Of a DNA stretch of 64,000 bases, positions 33,541-45,600 are shown one piece after another (position 1 is the stretch's first letter; the number at the start of each line of letters is the position of its first letter). The DNA lies in assembly GCF_003171515.1 (NCBI RefSeq), contig NC_089391.1, forward strand, positions 2,170,001-2,234,000. Reading direction: 5' to 3'. Both the position numbers and the translations under genes were made by a program. Origin of the DNA: Pyrenophora tritici-repentis. Lineage: Eukaryota > Ascomycota > Dothideomycetes > Pleosporales > Pleosporaceae. The notes beneath the pieces were generated by a model. That model was not told where the DNA came from. It was given only the letters and a program-made list of their open reading frames with translations, and made no database searches.

Positions 33541-36500
33541 ATGGATACTCAAGGCTCTACCCCGGTCGCAACACCGTCTTCATCTTCCGAGAAGATGCAA
33601 CACCATGACAAAGGCTCAATGCAGAGTGGAAAGGATGGCTCGGTCAAAACACATGTCGAGTGGAGGCTGGCAGAAGATGTCAAGGACTTTGACATGAACA
33701 ACCAGGCTGGCGTTCGCAGACTTGGTGTTACCTGGCGGGATCTGTCAGTGGAAGTTGTACCTTCGGACGAGCGGTTACAGGAGAACATCATCAGTCAATT
33801 CAACGTCCCACAACTCATCAAGGATGCACGACGGAAACCGGCTCTGAAACCTATACTCGAATCTACCTCTGGCTGCGTCCGTCCGGGTGAGATGCTCCTC
33901 GTCCTAGGTCGACCAGGATCCGGCTGCTCAACTCTGCTCAAGATGCTAGCCAACAAGCGAAACGGGTAAGTTCTTTTTGTGCAAAACGTGAATCCAAAGC
34001 TAACTAAGCCACAACAGATACGCAAAAGTTAATGGCGACGTTCACTTTGGGTCTCTAGACGCAAAGCAGGCCGAGCAATATCGCGGCAGTATCGTCATCA
34101 ACAACGAAGAAGAGCTGTTTTACCCAACACTCACCGTAGGGGAGACCATGGATTTCGCGACTCGCCTCAACACACCCGAGACCATTCAAGACGGAAGAAG
34201 TCAAGAAGAAGCCCGAAACAAATTCAAAGGCTTCCTCCTCAACTCGATGGGCATATCACACACTGAAAACACCAAAGTGGGTGACGCCTACGTACGAGGC
34301 GTCTCAGGCGGCGAGCGAAAACGAGTTTCCATCATCGAGACACTTGCGACCCGTCCAAGCATCGCATGCTGGGATAACTCGACGCGAGGTCTAGACGCAT
34401 CTACTGCTTTGGAGTACACACGCGCGCTACGTTGCCTAACAGATACCATGGGCATGGCGACTATTGTCACTCTTTACCAGGCTGGTAATGGTATCTACGA
34501 CCTGTTCGACAAGGTGTTGGTCCTAGACGAGGGCAAGCAAATATACTACGGCCCCCGCGAGGAAGCACGCCCATTCATGGAGTCTCTTGGCTTCATCTGC
34601 GGAGACGGAGCCAACGTCGCCGATTACCTCACAGGTGTCACAGTACCCAGCGAGCGCGAGATCAAGCCGTATTTCGAGGACAAGTTTCCTCGTACCGCAG
34701 CTGAGATCCAGCAAGCCTACCAACAGTCCAAGATCAAGGCCGCCATGGACCGGGAGCTCGATTACCCCGTCTCTAGCGAGGCCAAGACGAACACACAAGC
34801 CTTTTGCCAGGCTGTCGATTCCGAGAAGTCGCGTCGCTTGCCGAAATCCTCACCCATGACTGTTTCATTCCCTGCTCAAGTCAAGGCTTGTGTTATCCGT
34901 CAATACCAGATTCTCTGGAACGACAAGCCTACCCTGCTCATCAAGCAAGCCACCAACATCGTCCAAGCCTTGATCACTGGTTCGCTCTTCTACAACGCAC
35001 CCGACAATTCCGCTGGACTGTTCCTCAAGTCTGGAGCCTTGTTCCTCTCGCTTCTGTTCAACGCCCTATTCACACTGTCCGAAGTCAACGACTCCTTCAC
35101 CGGCCGTCCGATTCTCGCAAAGCAAAAGAACTTTGCTTTCTTCAACCCCGCGGCATTCTGCATCGCTCAGGTTGCGGCAGACATACCTATATTGCTCTTC
35201 CAGATCACCAGCTTTACGCTCATTCTATACTGGATGACTGCCCTGAAAGCGACTGCTGCTGCATTTTTCATCAACTGGTTCGTCGTCTATGTTGTCACTC
35301 TCGTCATGACTGCCATGATGAGGACTATCGGCGCTGGGTTCCCGACTTTCAACGAAGCCTCCAAGATCTCTGGTTTTGCCATTACTGCGACAATCGTATA
35401 CATGGGCTACGAGATCCCCAAGCCCGCTATGCACCCTTGGCTCGTGTGGATGTACTGGATCAACCCATTGGCATATGGCTTTGAATCTCTCATGGCGAAC
35501 GAGTACGAGGGAACGACCATCCCATGTGTCTACGACAACCTCATCCCCAACTACCTCCCTCAATACCAGGACCCCAACTCTCAAGCCTGCGCTGGAATCG
35601 GTGGTGCAAGGCCTGGTGCAAACAAGGTCAGCGGAGAGGATTATCTAGCCAGTCTTTCCTACTCGCCATCTAATATCTGGCGCAATGTTGGTATCCTTTT
35701 CGCATGGTGGGCTTTCTTCGTTGCCCTCACCATCTTCTTCACCTGTCGCTGGGATGACACTTCAGCCTCAAGTACCGCATATGTTCCCCGGGAGAAGAGC
35801 AAGAAGGTTGCAAAACTTCGCGCGTCTCGGGCTCAAGATGAAGAAGCTCAGTTAGGCGAGAAGCTGTCATCGAACAACGCCACTTTGGGAGCATCGGGCG
35901 AGACAAAGACTGGTCTCGAGAAGAGTCTTATCCGCAACACCTCCATCTTCACATGGCGCAACCTGACCTACACTGTCAAGACCCCCACTGGCGACCGAAC
36001 TCTACTCGACAACGTCCACGGTTATGTCAAACCCGGTATGCTAGGTGCCCTCATGGGCTCTTCCGGTGCCGGCAAAACCACTCTTTTGGATGTCCTCGCT
36101 CAACGCAAAACACAAGGTACGATCAAGGGCGAGGTCCTAGTCGACGGGCGACCACTACCAGTCTCATTCCAGCGATCCGCAGGTTACTGCGAGCAGCTTG
36201 ATGTCCATGATGCCTACTCCACTGTACGAGAAGCTCTCGAGTTCTCCGCGCTTCTTCGACAAGGTCGTGACGTGTCAAAGGAGGAGAAGCTCGCCTATGT
36301 CGACACTATTATCGACCTTTTAGAACTACACGATCTCGAGAACACTCTCATTGGTAAAGTCGGAGCTGGTCTTTCAGTTGAACAGCGAAAGCGCGTCACC
36401 ATTGGTGTCGAACTCGTGTCCAAGCCCTCTATTCTCATCTTTCTCGACGAGCCCACATCAGGTCTTGACGGCCAAGCAGCCTTCAACACAGTCCGATTTC

Positions 36501-37855
36501 TCAGGAAGCTCGCCGACATTGGCCAAGCAGTTCTCGTTACCATTCACCAGCCCTCTGCCCTCCTGTTCGCCCAGTTCGACACGCTTCTTCTCCTTGCCAA
36601 AGGCGGCAAGACGGTCTACTTTGGCGACATCGGCGATAACGCAGAGACTATCAAGGAATACTTTGGCCGCTACGATTGTCCCTGCCCACCAGGCGCTAAC
36701 CCAGCTGAACACATGATCGATGTTGTCAGCGGCTACGACCCTGCTGGACGCGACTGGCACCAAGTCTGGCTCGACTCTCCCGAATCAGCCGCCCTGAACC
36801 AGCACCTCGACGAGATCATCTCCGACGCAGCTAGCAAGGAGCCAGGCACCAAGGATGACGGCCACGAGTTCGCCACCACCTTCTGGACACAAGCAAGGCT
36901 AGTCACCAACCGCATGAACATCAGTTTCTTCCGCGACCTCGACTACTTCAACAACAAGTTGATTCTGCACATCGGCGTCGCCTTCTTCATTGGTCTCACC
37001 TTCTTCCAAATCGGCAACTCGGTCGCGGAGCAAAAGTACGTTTTGTTCTCGCTCTTCCAGTACATCTTCGTCGCACCTGGTGTTATTGCCCAGCTGCAGC
37101 CCATCTTCCTCGAGCGCCGCGACATCTACGAAGCAAGAGAGAAGAAGTCGAAGATGTACTCTTGGCAGTCGTTTGTTACGGCACTTATTACATCTGAGAT
37201 GCCGTATCTGCTCATCTGCGGTACTTTGTACTTCCTCATCTTTTACTTTATTGCTGGCCTACCTGCTGAAGCCAGCAAAGCCGGTGCTGTGTTCTTCGTC
37301 TTTTTGGTTTACCAGTTCATCTACACTGGCTTCGGACAGTTCGTTGCTGCATATGCTCCCAACGCTGTGTTCGCTTCTCTGGTTAACCCGCTCCTCCTCT
37401 CTACCCTCTGCTGCTTCTGCGGTGTACTCGTCCCGTACGCACAGATCCAGGATTTCTGGAGGTACTGGCTTTACTACCTCAACCCTTTCAACTACCTGAT
37501 GGGCTCCCTCCTTATCTTCACAGACTTTGACTGGAAGATCGAGTGCAGAGAGTCTGAGTTCGCCCTGTTCGATCCCCCGGCTGCCAACGGCAACCAGACC
37601 TGCGCGCAATACCTGGAAGCTTGGCTCAGTGGACCTGGTAGTCGCACCAACCTTGTCAACCCTGATGCCACTTCTGGATGCAAGGTCTGCCAGTACACTG
37701 TCGGACGAGACTACCTCGCCACCGTCAACCTGGGTGAGCGATACCTCGGATGGAGAGATGCGGGCATTTGCGTCATCTTTGCGTTTTCCGGATACGCACT
37801 GGTGTTCTTGTTTATGAAGTTGAGGACTAAGCAGAGTAAGAAGGCTGAGAAGTAA
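33541..37855 (+). CDS. PDR-type (ABCG) full-size ABC transporter
   Basis: Two exons, 33541-33965 and 34018-37855, give 1,420 residues in the reverse NBD-TMD-NBD-TMD order of fungal PDR proteins. NBD1 has the cysteine-containing Walker [10 protein letters not shown] (near 120), the signature [10 protein letters not shown] (near 235) and the divergent Walker [15 protein letters not shown]2 has the canonical Walker [10 protein letters not shown] (near 820), a degenerate signature [10 protein letters not shown] and Walker [14 protein letters not shown]. Membrane segments follow each NBD. This mix of one degenerate and one competent ATP site is normal for the group. Such pumps sit in the plasma membrane and export drugs or metabolites. 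Its position beside cluster genes suggests export of, or resistance to, the cluster product; that is inference. Confidence 0.94.
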
Positions 37856-38072
37856 GCGTGTTATAAAACGGGAATCGGTAGAGATGTTAAGATGTATTCT
37901 TTTTTTTGTTGTAATATTGTACACTCAGTTGAGGTATAGAAGCGAGCGTTTCTAGCGTGGGGGTAAATTTGCATATCATGATAGAGAATTGTAGTACAGC
38001 ATAGAAGATAGCAAACATCTCATGTAGTACATTAAAATTGAAAGCTTTACAAGAATCTACATCGATGACTTA

Positions 38073-38118
38073 ACGTGTCCGTGCACGCAATGCCCGGATC
38101 GGAGTAATGCACACCCCA
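38073..38118 (+). repeat. Left TIR of the Fot1-like element
   Basis: 46 bp beginning ACGTGTCCGTGCACGCAATG, exact reverse complement of 41811-41856. Confidence 0.95.
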
Positions 38119-38291
38119 TCAACACTAAAACTTTAGAAAAATGAGGTTGTAGAGCCACCCACAATTGCTGTTATCGCGAGATATCATAGATTTGAAGTAA
38201 TTAGATGCTTGCAATTAACTTGTGCTACTTGTATCTATCTGGAAGGTTGACGTTGCGGCCGCGGCGGGTGGTTTGAGCTGGGGCAGCTGGT

Positions 38292-38345
38292 TGATTGTGG
38301 TTTAACGCCCTATCTGTAACCTCCCATAGGGTATTCGGGCGGGGT
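38292..38345 (-). repeat. Second short LINE 3'-end copy
   Basis: 54 bp that repeat the 3' end of the longer LINE (shared TGGTTTAACGCCCTATCTGT and the following GTATTCGGGCGGG). It lies between two further copies of the 13-bp target word, at 38279-38291 and 38346-38358. It may be a second, almost wholly truncated insertion at the same site or a tandem duplication of the LINE tail. Confidence 0.8.
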
Positions 38346-38358
38346 TGGGGCAGCTGGT

Positions 38359-39954
38359 TGATGTTGATGTTGATTATGGTTTAACGCCCTATCTGTAACC
38401 TCCCATAGGGTATTCGGGCGGGTCCCGCCGTGGTCTTATAGTGCTGTCGCACTTGCCTCGTGGAACCTATTCCTAGGTGTTTTGTATCTAAGGGGAGTGA
38501 TGTCCTGCCTATATACATGTTCGTGAAAAGGACTCCCGCCATTTGAAGCCGTTTTCCTACAATATTCTAGTATTTCGTGGCTTGCGCCTTTGATCGATGC
38601 AGTACAATGACTGCTTTTTAGAGAGAGAAACGAAAAAGTAACAAGAGGCAGTTTGAGATATAATGAAAAGTTTGAAAGAGAGCGTGTGGGTTGTGGCATC
38701 TATGCGGCGTTCTGCCGCGAATCCTACACTGAATAATGCCAAGGAATTCAGCGGGTCTTTGTGAAATTCAAAAATAGAAATCACTCGTTATAGAAGGAGT
38801 TCGTTACCTTAACGAAGGTCTCGAACTCTTGTGGCTGGTCTATTAATTGCGCGAGGTACGCTAGGCCTTCCTGTCTTGTGCGAGGGGGCACGATGGGGCG
38901 TAGAGGCCACTTCTTGAAGTGTGTTGTGGCTCTCTTGCAGAACACTAGGTGTTCTGGCGTCTTGGGCCTGCCGCATAGGCATTTCGAGGTATCCTCGTGG
39001 TTGAATTTTCGGTGGTACCATTCAAAGTCGCCATGCGTTGAGCGTATCATAAGGACTTTCGCGAGTATCCTTCGGGGTAGCCATAGCGCTGCGGGCGTGC
39101 GCCTAGTATCGTATGGCAGCTGCCATTGCGTGTACCATGCTGATAGCCTACTGCTCTTATCCTGCCACCAAGTGTCCCTTGTATGTTCGAGGAGGCGGCG
39201 GCCTACTGTTCGTATACCGGATCTTGTGGGGGAGGCGGCCATGCCGTATGGCTGGTGCGGGTCTTTGGCCTCGCTGTCAGCCAGCTGGTCGGCGAGCTCG
39301 TTTCCAACAATCTTCATGTGTCCCGGCGCCCACCGCGTTTTCACGTTGTAGGCCTCCATAGCTCCATGGATTTGGAGGAACGCCCATTGGGAGGAGGTAG
39401 GGGCGGTTCCGCGTATGCCCCATATTACCGAAGTGCTGTCTATGCAAAGTACGATCTCCCTCTGGCTAGGCAGTGAGAGTTGTAGTGCGTGTTTGAGTCC
39501 TCTGCACGCGCCTATAGCCTCCGCATCGAAGACGTGGCTAAGGGCATTTAGTGAGCCTTGTCCAGTCGCCACGGCGGCCTGGCCCTGGTATATAGCGTAC
39601 CCGTAAGTGACCACCCTTGTACCGTTGATTTGTTGTTCAGACCCGTCTGAGAAGACAGTGATTGTCTCTTGTCCAAGAGACTCCCACCAGATGGTGAAAT
39701 TCTGGGCAGCAATGTCCTTTCCTTGCCCTTGCGTTGGATCCTGCCTCGACCCGTCTGAAAAGTGAGGGCTGGCTAGGACGTTTCGGGGTGTGGCGGGTAG
39801 CAGTTGTGCTACGCGCTGAACCTTCGATCTTGGTATCCGTCGGTTGCCCGCTGCGCGTCCTCGTATGACTAGTGGCAGTGTAGTTCTATTAGTAAGTGGG
39901 TGCTTGTCGTCTATTGTGCGTAGGTGAACTGCAAAGCGGAGCTTGGCCTCCTCT
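38359..39954 (-). mobile_element. 5'-truncated non-LTR retrotransposon (LINE) inserted in the transposase
   Basis: A 1,596-bp insertion on the minus strand that begins inside the LINE coding region and ends in a short ATCAAC-type repeat tail. It is flanked by a 13-bp target duplication, TGGGGCAGCTGGT, at 39955-39967 and 38346-38358. It lacks the reverse transcriptase and everything upstream, as is usual when reverse transcription of a LINE stops early. Confidence 0.87.
38781..39954 (-). pseudogene. LINE ORF2 C-terminal fragment with RNase H domain
   Basis: The frame is open from the 5' insertion border at 39954 to the stop at 38781, about 390 residues. An RNase H domain is recognisable by its acidic positions: VFSDGSEQQINGTRV, DAEAIGACRGLKHAL, LCIDSTSVIWG and GNELADQLADSEAK. 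A cysteine/histidine zinc-knuckle-like motif follows near the end (CLCGRPKTPEHLVFC). This arrangement, RNase H then a CCHC-like finger, is typical of fungal Tad/I-type LINEs. The piece has no start of its own and no reverse transcriptase, so it is a dead fragment. Confidence 0.88.
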
Positions 39955-41810
39955 TGGGGCAGCTGGTGCAGCCCCTGAGGACTCCTTAGCACCTGTAGCA
40001 GCAACAACGCGTTTCTGACGCTTCTGCTTTTGAGTAGAGCTTTGTGAGGCCTTGCAATTACTGTTTTGGGCTTGTTGGATAGCTTTTTGTGAGTCGCGAG
40101 CTGCTTTTTCACGTGCCCGTTCAGCCATCTTTTCAGCCTTCTCCTTCTCGCGCACCTCCTTGAGTCTCTCCCGCTTCACACGCTTCTCCTGAGCTACTTG
40201 AAGTTTGTATAACCTAGACTGCTCTTTCAACTCTAATCTACGAGCTTTTTGGAGTTGTAAATCGTCTTTCTCACGTTCTTCTACTACCCTACGTTCCCGG
40301 GCTTGGCGAAGTTTCCTTGGCGACCAGAAAACAGCTCCTCCATGATACCCATCCTGATTAGTTTGAAGATCTAAGGGGTAGCTCTTCTTCTTCTGCTTCT
40401 TCTTGGTACTTAGGGCCTCCTTTAGTCCCTTTATCTCATGGCGGAGTAGCTCGTTTTGGGTTGAGATGTGATGGAGTAATCTGTGTAGTTTCTTTACCTC
40501 CTTACTTATTCTATCAGCTGCTGTTTGATCAACTAGAGCCTTAGTTTTACGCCAGTCTAATCCAATAAGTACAGAAGCTGAGCTCTCATCTAAGCTTGAT
40601 ACTTCAGGGGTGTTGCGGTTAAATCTTTTAAGTATAGGGGTTAGATCGGGCGGCCAGATCCCTATAGCCTTAAAGGACTTTTGGGCAGTGTTTTTCTTAA
40701 AGGAGGACACCTAGGCTCTCTAGAAAGGGGGGAAGAAGTCTCCTTTCTTAACTAATAGCAGCCCCTAGCTGTTATGAAGGTAGTTAGATAGCTCCTTTGA
40801 GTACGCAGTTAAAAGAGGTTTGAACATTACAACATCTAATGGCTGAAGGGTATAGGTTGAATGGGGGGGGAAAATAGCCACAAGAATCTTATTTTAATCG
40901 CAGAATTCAAGAAACTCCTAAGTTACATAAGATCCATGGCCATCTAGGAGTAGCAATCGGTAGGAGGAGTAGCTCTTAGATTTGGTGAATCGATCCAACA
41001 CCTGTTTAAGCCAGGCGACCCCTATCTCGTTGTTTGTCCAGCCTAATAGAGATGAGTTAATGAAGGCTGAGTGTTCTCCTTCACTGATATCCTGTACCCA
41101 GCTTGATTGAAGCCCCCCTAAGGTACTCTAGTAGATAAGGCCTAGGGGCAGTGCTAATCTATCAGCGCAAATACAAGCTAGGAGGGTTACCCATTTACGC
41201 GAGCCATCTTGAAGAGCTGTAGTAACCTCCTTTTTCTCCCACATTCGTCTGCTGAACATCCTTTTTGATCTACCAGTAACTCCAGCTAGAAAGCTCTTCT
41301 CATCTATATTGTAGATATCCCATGGCTTAATCTTATATTCCTCTATCTTCTGGTGCAAAAGATCGAAATATAGGCTATATTTAGCCCCTAAATCAGCCTG
41401 GTGGCACTGGCGATCCATGCTGGATTGCCAACGTGAGATCAGATGGGGGGAGTTTCTGTTAAGAAACGAGGATACCCAGGTATCACTAACCCCTTTTCCA
41501 GCCATAGTACTTGCGAAATTCTTAATCATCTCTCGCATAGGTGGTGTACGACGTGCCGTAAGCCCCTGAATATACTCTACAAGCTCCTTCTCTTGTTGTG
41601 GGTGAAGGATTTGATGTGCAATTGAGCGGGGCTGGCATTTGCCCTGATGTCTTCTAGCCAGCGTTGATCGCTCAACACTGAACCTTTTTGCGGCTTCTGA
41701 ATACGCAAAATGCTCCCTGGGAGCACGCAATTCGATTGCATTAATTGCATCCTGGATTGGATCCATATTGGTGGAGTTATGTGGTGTTGAAGGTGGGTTG
41801 GGTGTGAAGG

Positions 41811-41856
41811 TGGGGTGTGCATTACTCCGATCCGGGCATTGCGTGCACGGACACGT
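41811..41856 (-). repeat. Right TIR of the Fot1-like element
   Basis: Exact reverse complement of the left TIR, followed by the TA duplication at 41857-41858. Confidence 0.95.
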
Positions 41857-42466
41857 TAGTTCTATATACATGCGCGGCGTTTTCTTTTGCAGCTGATTGT
41901 CCTCAAGTAAAACTACGATGGATATTTAGGGTAGATGAATGTATAAGTAACTTCCTAAAAGCCACAAGAATTGCATGTACGGAACGATAATGCAACCTTC
42001 TGCTCGATAGTTTGCCAAATTTCTGGTAGCTTACCTTTCTATGTTTACAATATGGAGACTCATTGAAAGGATCAGCATCCTATCTAAGGTCGGCAAGGCC
42101 TGTAAACCGTGTCCCGTTACAATAAGTATACTTGCGGTTTTTGTATATGAAAGACAATACTACTACATGTTTTACTCTGAACCAAAAATCGACTATGACT
42201 GCGAAACAATAGACGCATCCGCAGAGGATGGCAAGTTAAAATAAGTAAGCAAAACGCGCTTAAAATTAGAGGTAATTTTAGAAAAAAATGCGGATAATAT
42301 TTGAAGAACACAGAATAAGTAGCCTAGTCTAAGTAGGCTATTCCCTCTCTGTTAAAACGTTCCCATCCTCTATAACTACCTATCTATTCTCGTTTTCTTA
42401 CATCTTGTTCTTGTTATACAAGTGGTTTCTAGGAAGTAAAATCTGACGTATTCGTTATATTAAATG
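41857..42466. other. AT-rich gene-free spacer between two transposons
   Basis: About 600 bases between the Fot1-like element and the copia element. No gene, TIR or LTR is seen. The last five bases, AAATG at 42462-42466, are the copia target duplication. Confidence 0.5.
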
Positions 42467-42630
42467 TGTCAGATATAATGAGATATTGCACAAAAGTGAT
42501 GGATGTTGATGATTGTGTGTATTGTGTTCTGTCTATCGTGTGTCCGCGCTTGTGGCCCTCTTGAGGGGCGCACTGACCCTCTCTACGCTGATTGGTTGCT
42601 GCCAACGTCGAGTAACCCTGCTATCTGACA
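42467..42630 (-). repeat. 3' LTR of the copia element
   Basis: 164 bp, identical to 47549-47712. On the element's strand the adjoining purine-rich GAGGGGGTG (within 42631-42640) is the likely polypurine tract. Confidence 0.95.
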
Positions 42631-42685
42631 CACCCCCTCAGCTTGGAAGCCCTGATTGCAAGCTGCGTAAACTGGTTAATCGATC

Positions 42686-45600
42686 CTACATATAGAGGCC
42701 TTCCAGATGCTCCTGCAACTTCTCAAGCTCAGCTTCTTTCAACGGGGATTCTTTGCGTTTAACAAGTCCCAACTGATCAAGGAAACTGGCCCATTTATTG
42801 GCTGGCAGTGACTTGGTGAATCCGTCTGCGATCATGTTGTCAGACGGAACATACTCTACCTTGATCGTCTTTCGGGTAACTTCTTGTCGTAGCCAATGAT
42901 TGTGTATGTCAACGTGCCGAAGCTTTGTTTGCAATTTGGCAACGTCTTCATTTACTAGACGGATTGTCTGGGTATTGTCGCACTTGATTGTGATAATTGG
43001 ATTGCTTAGGTTTACCTGAAGCTCCTTCAACAACCGCGACGTAAAGATTGCCTCCTTAGCAACTTGTGATAGGGCAAGCAGCTCTGCTTCTGTTGTTGAT
43101 GTTGTCACAGTATCTTGCTTACTTGCTCTCCAAGCGATGAGTCCTCCGAACAGCTTAATTGCGTATCCCTGCGAGCTTTTCCTGTCTAGTGTGTTGTCTG
43201 CAAACGATGCGTCACTTGCTACCTCAAGGCCATCGCCTCTACCGAGTTCGAGGGCTAGGGATTCTGTTTTCTTGAGGTACAGGAGCACACGGTCTGCAGC
43301 GTCCTGGTGTTCTGTACTTGGATTGACTAGGAAGCGAGCAAGTCGTGATGTTGCAAAGGCTATGTCGGGTCTTGTTGTGACTGCAGCGAATAGAAGCGAG
43401 CCAATCTTGCGCTGGTAGCGGTTGATCTCGGACGGCTCTGCTAGGTCACTCCTGGGTCTGAGTTCCATGCCTGACATCGGCGTGTCATGTCTGATGTCTT
43501 GTCGGCTTGCTAGTTGGCTGATTTTGTCTGCGTATGCGGCTTGAGATAGCTGTATGGTCTTCTGCTTGCGATTGCGCATGACCTCTACGCCGAGAAACCA
43601 CTGTAAGTTATCTCCTCCCGTACAAGCGTATTTTTCTTGGATCCGGTTGATGGCCTTCATGGCCTCTGATTCTTGCTTTGAATGGTACGCAACGATGATG
43701 TCGTCCACATAGAAGAAGATGATAACTCCGTCTTTGATCATGCAGCATGGCTCCTGTGGTATTTGTTGAAACCCTATCGAAGCAAGAGTTGCAGTGAATT
43801 CTTTCTGCCACAGTAATGGTGAGATCCGGAGCCCATACAGTGCCTTTCGCACTTTGAGTAGAGTGCCAGGCTTCTGATACCCTTTTGGCATCCTCATGTA
43901 TATTTCTCTGTCGATTGCAGCATGCACAAAAGCATTAGTGACGTCGTATTGCTTTAGCTCAAGATCGTATTTGGCGGCGATTGCCATGAGCATTCTGAAT
44001 GAGCGTCCTGCCAATGTTGCTGCGTATGTGTCTTGGGAGGTGATGTTGCGTTGTTGGTCTCCTCTTACCACCAATCTTGCCTTACATTTGATGAGGCGGT
44101 GATGCTTGTCGAGTTTGTAGGTGTATACCCACATACAGTCTAGGATCTGGTGCCCTGCTCGTTTGACTGGTGATGCTTGGACCTCAGTCCATGACTTCAT
44201 TTGTTGGTGACTCTGAAGGTGTGTCTTTTCTGCTTCCTTGAACATTTCGTATAGTGGATGGTCTTCCAGCTTTGAGTATGCTGTTGGGAGTGGCGGTAGC
44301 TGGTTGCGATGGGGCTTGATTCCCTTGGATAGCAGTCTCTTCACCTGAGCCTTGTCGATTGGCTTTCCTTCGTGTTGACCAATGTGTCCTGATTCGGTGC
44401 CGGCCATGAATGCGGCTGCCCATGGATTGGTCATTGATGTTGATTGGTTGGACATGTTCGTCATATCCTCGTTGTTCACCTCTCCTTGAACTAGCAAGGC
44501 CACAGGTGGAGGAGTTGGTGGCGGGGTTAGATATGCCTCTACCACCTTCCTTCCTTGGTGGTATCTGGTTTTCTGAGTGCGCGGGCTCTCTTCCTGCGTC
44601 GTATCGTCCTCGTAGAACGTCTCGGTTTCTGGTTGTTGGCTCTGAGTACCTGGGAGTTCGACTGTTCTTACCCAAGTTGCGATTTCCTCTAGGGTGTTGT
44701 GCATAAGATTGTCCATTAGGTCCTCAGTCTTGCCGTTGAAGATTGTGTCTTCGTTAAACACTACGTCGCGAGTGCTGATTACCTTTGCCATGGATGGGAT
44801 CCAGATGCGGTAGATGTTTGTTGACTGATATCCCACAAGATACCCAATCCAGGCTTTTGGGTCCAGCCGTTGCAGCCTTGACTTTCCTCGGTGGGTATCG
44901 TCTGTCATTGCAAAGGCTTTGCACCCATATGCTCTTAGATGAGCTTGGTTTGGTCTTCGGGGTCCGGTGACTATGCCATTTGTGGCAGCTGCGCGCGTGA
45001 AGAATATTTCGTAAGGCGATTTCCACTTGTTTGGATAATTTGGCGTTCGATTGTATAGGTATACCGCCGCTCTGGTTATCTCTGGCCAGAGTTCCCATGG
45101 AAGATTCGCATCTAGTCGAATTGCGCGTGCCTTTTCTTTTATCACACCCCCTGAGCGTTCGGCTCCTCCGTTCTGCGCTTGTGTGTCTGGAGCGGAAGGC
45201 TCGAGTCTGATTGATAGGGACGTGCACCATTTCTCGACTTCTTGCTTAACTGTGACGATCTCGTTGTCTGTTTCAATGACCTTGACCGTAATGTTGAACT
45301 GTTTCTTCATAAATTGGATAAAGAGGGCTAATAGGCGAATAATAGAGCGTGCTGGCCTATTGTCTTTGAAGTAGAAATCCCAAACGTATCGGGAGTTTCG
45401 GCAAGTTATTAGCATCTGACTCTTTTCCTTAGTGAAGCTGTCCGCCTCGTACTCATGGAAGTCGATTGCAATTCTTTCTCCAGGACCTTCGTCATTTAGT
45501 CTTAGCGCCCTTCTTATTTGGCGCTTCGACTTTGATCTGCCGCAGGCGTCACATTGTACTGTGGTGATTCCTTTGATCCTCACCCCCTCAGATTGCTGTA

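Larger units (their letters stand above)
38225..41766 (-). pseudogene. Fot1/pogo-like transposase, stopped six times and split by a LINE
   Basis: The frame can be followed from the ATG at 41766 without any frameshift down to 39955. After the inserted block (38279-39954) it resumes in the same frame at 38278 and ends at a TAG at 38225-38227, for about 621 codons. Visible parts are a psq-like helix-turn-helix (DAINAIELRAPREHFAYSEA), a CENP-B-type region, catalytic aspartates in YNIDEKSF, LLLLDGHGS and LQPLDVVMF, and a long charged coiled coil with many E/K/R near the C-terminus. In-frame stops lie at 41128-41130, 40918-40920, 40894-40896, 40765-40767, 40720-40722 and 40711-40713. Each can be explained by one C-to-T or G-to-A change in a glutamine or tryptophan codon. 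No functional protein is expected. Confidence 0.9.
38073..41856 (-). mobile_element. Fot1/pogo-like DNA transposon, degenerate, with nested LINE insertion
   Basis: A 3,784-bp element with perfect 46-bp inverted repeats (38073-38118 and 41811-41856) and TA duplications at 38071-38072 and 41857-41858. Its transposase gene runs on the minus strand and is broken by six stop codons and a LINE insertion. Without the roughly 1.68 kb of inserted sequence the element would be about 2.1 kb, normal for Fot1-like elements. It differs in TIR sequence and transposase from the pogo-like element at 27.6 kb. Confidence 0.94.

Noticed and set aside
38281..38425. Tandem repeat near 38.3 kb as a minisatellite or promoter array
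   Set aside because: The two units are explained as LINE 3' ends separated by target-site copies within the transposase gene.
42041..42311. Short open frames between the Fot1-like and copia elements
   Set aside because: AT-rich sequence with random-looking translations on both strands; no family resemblance.
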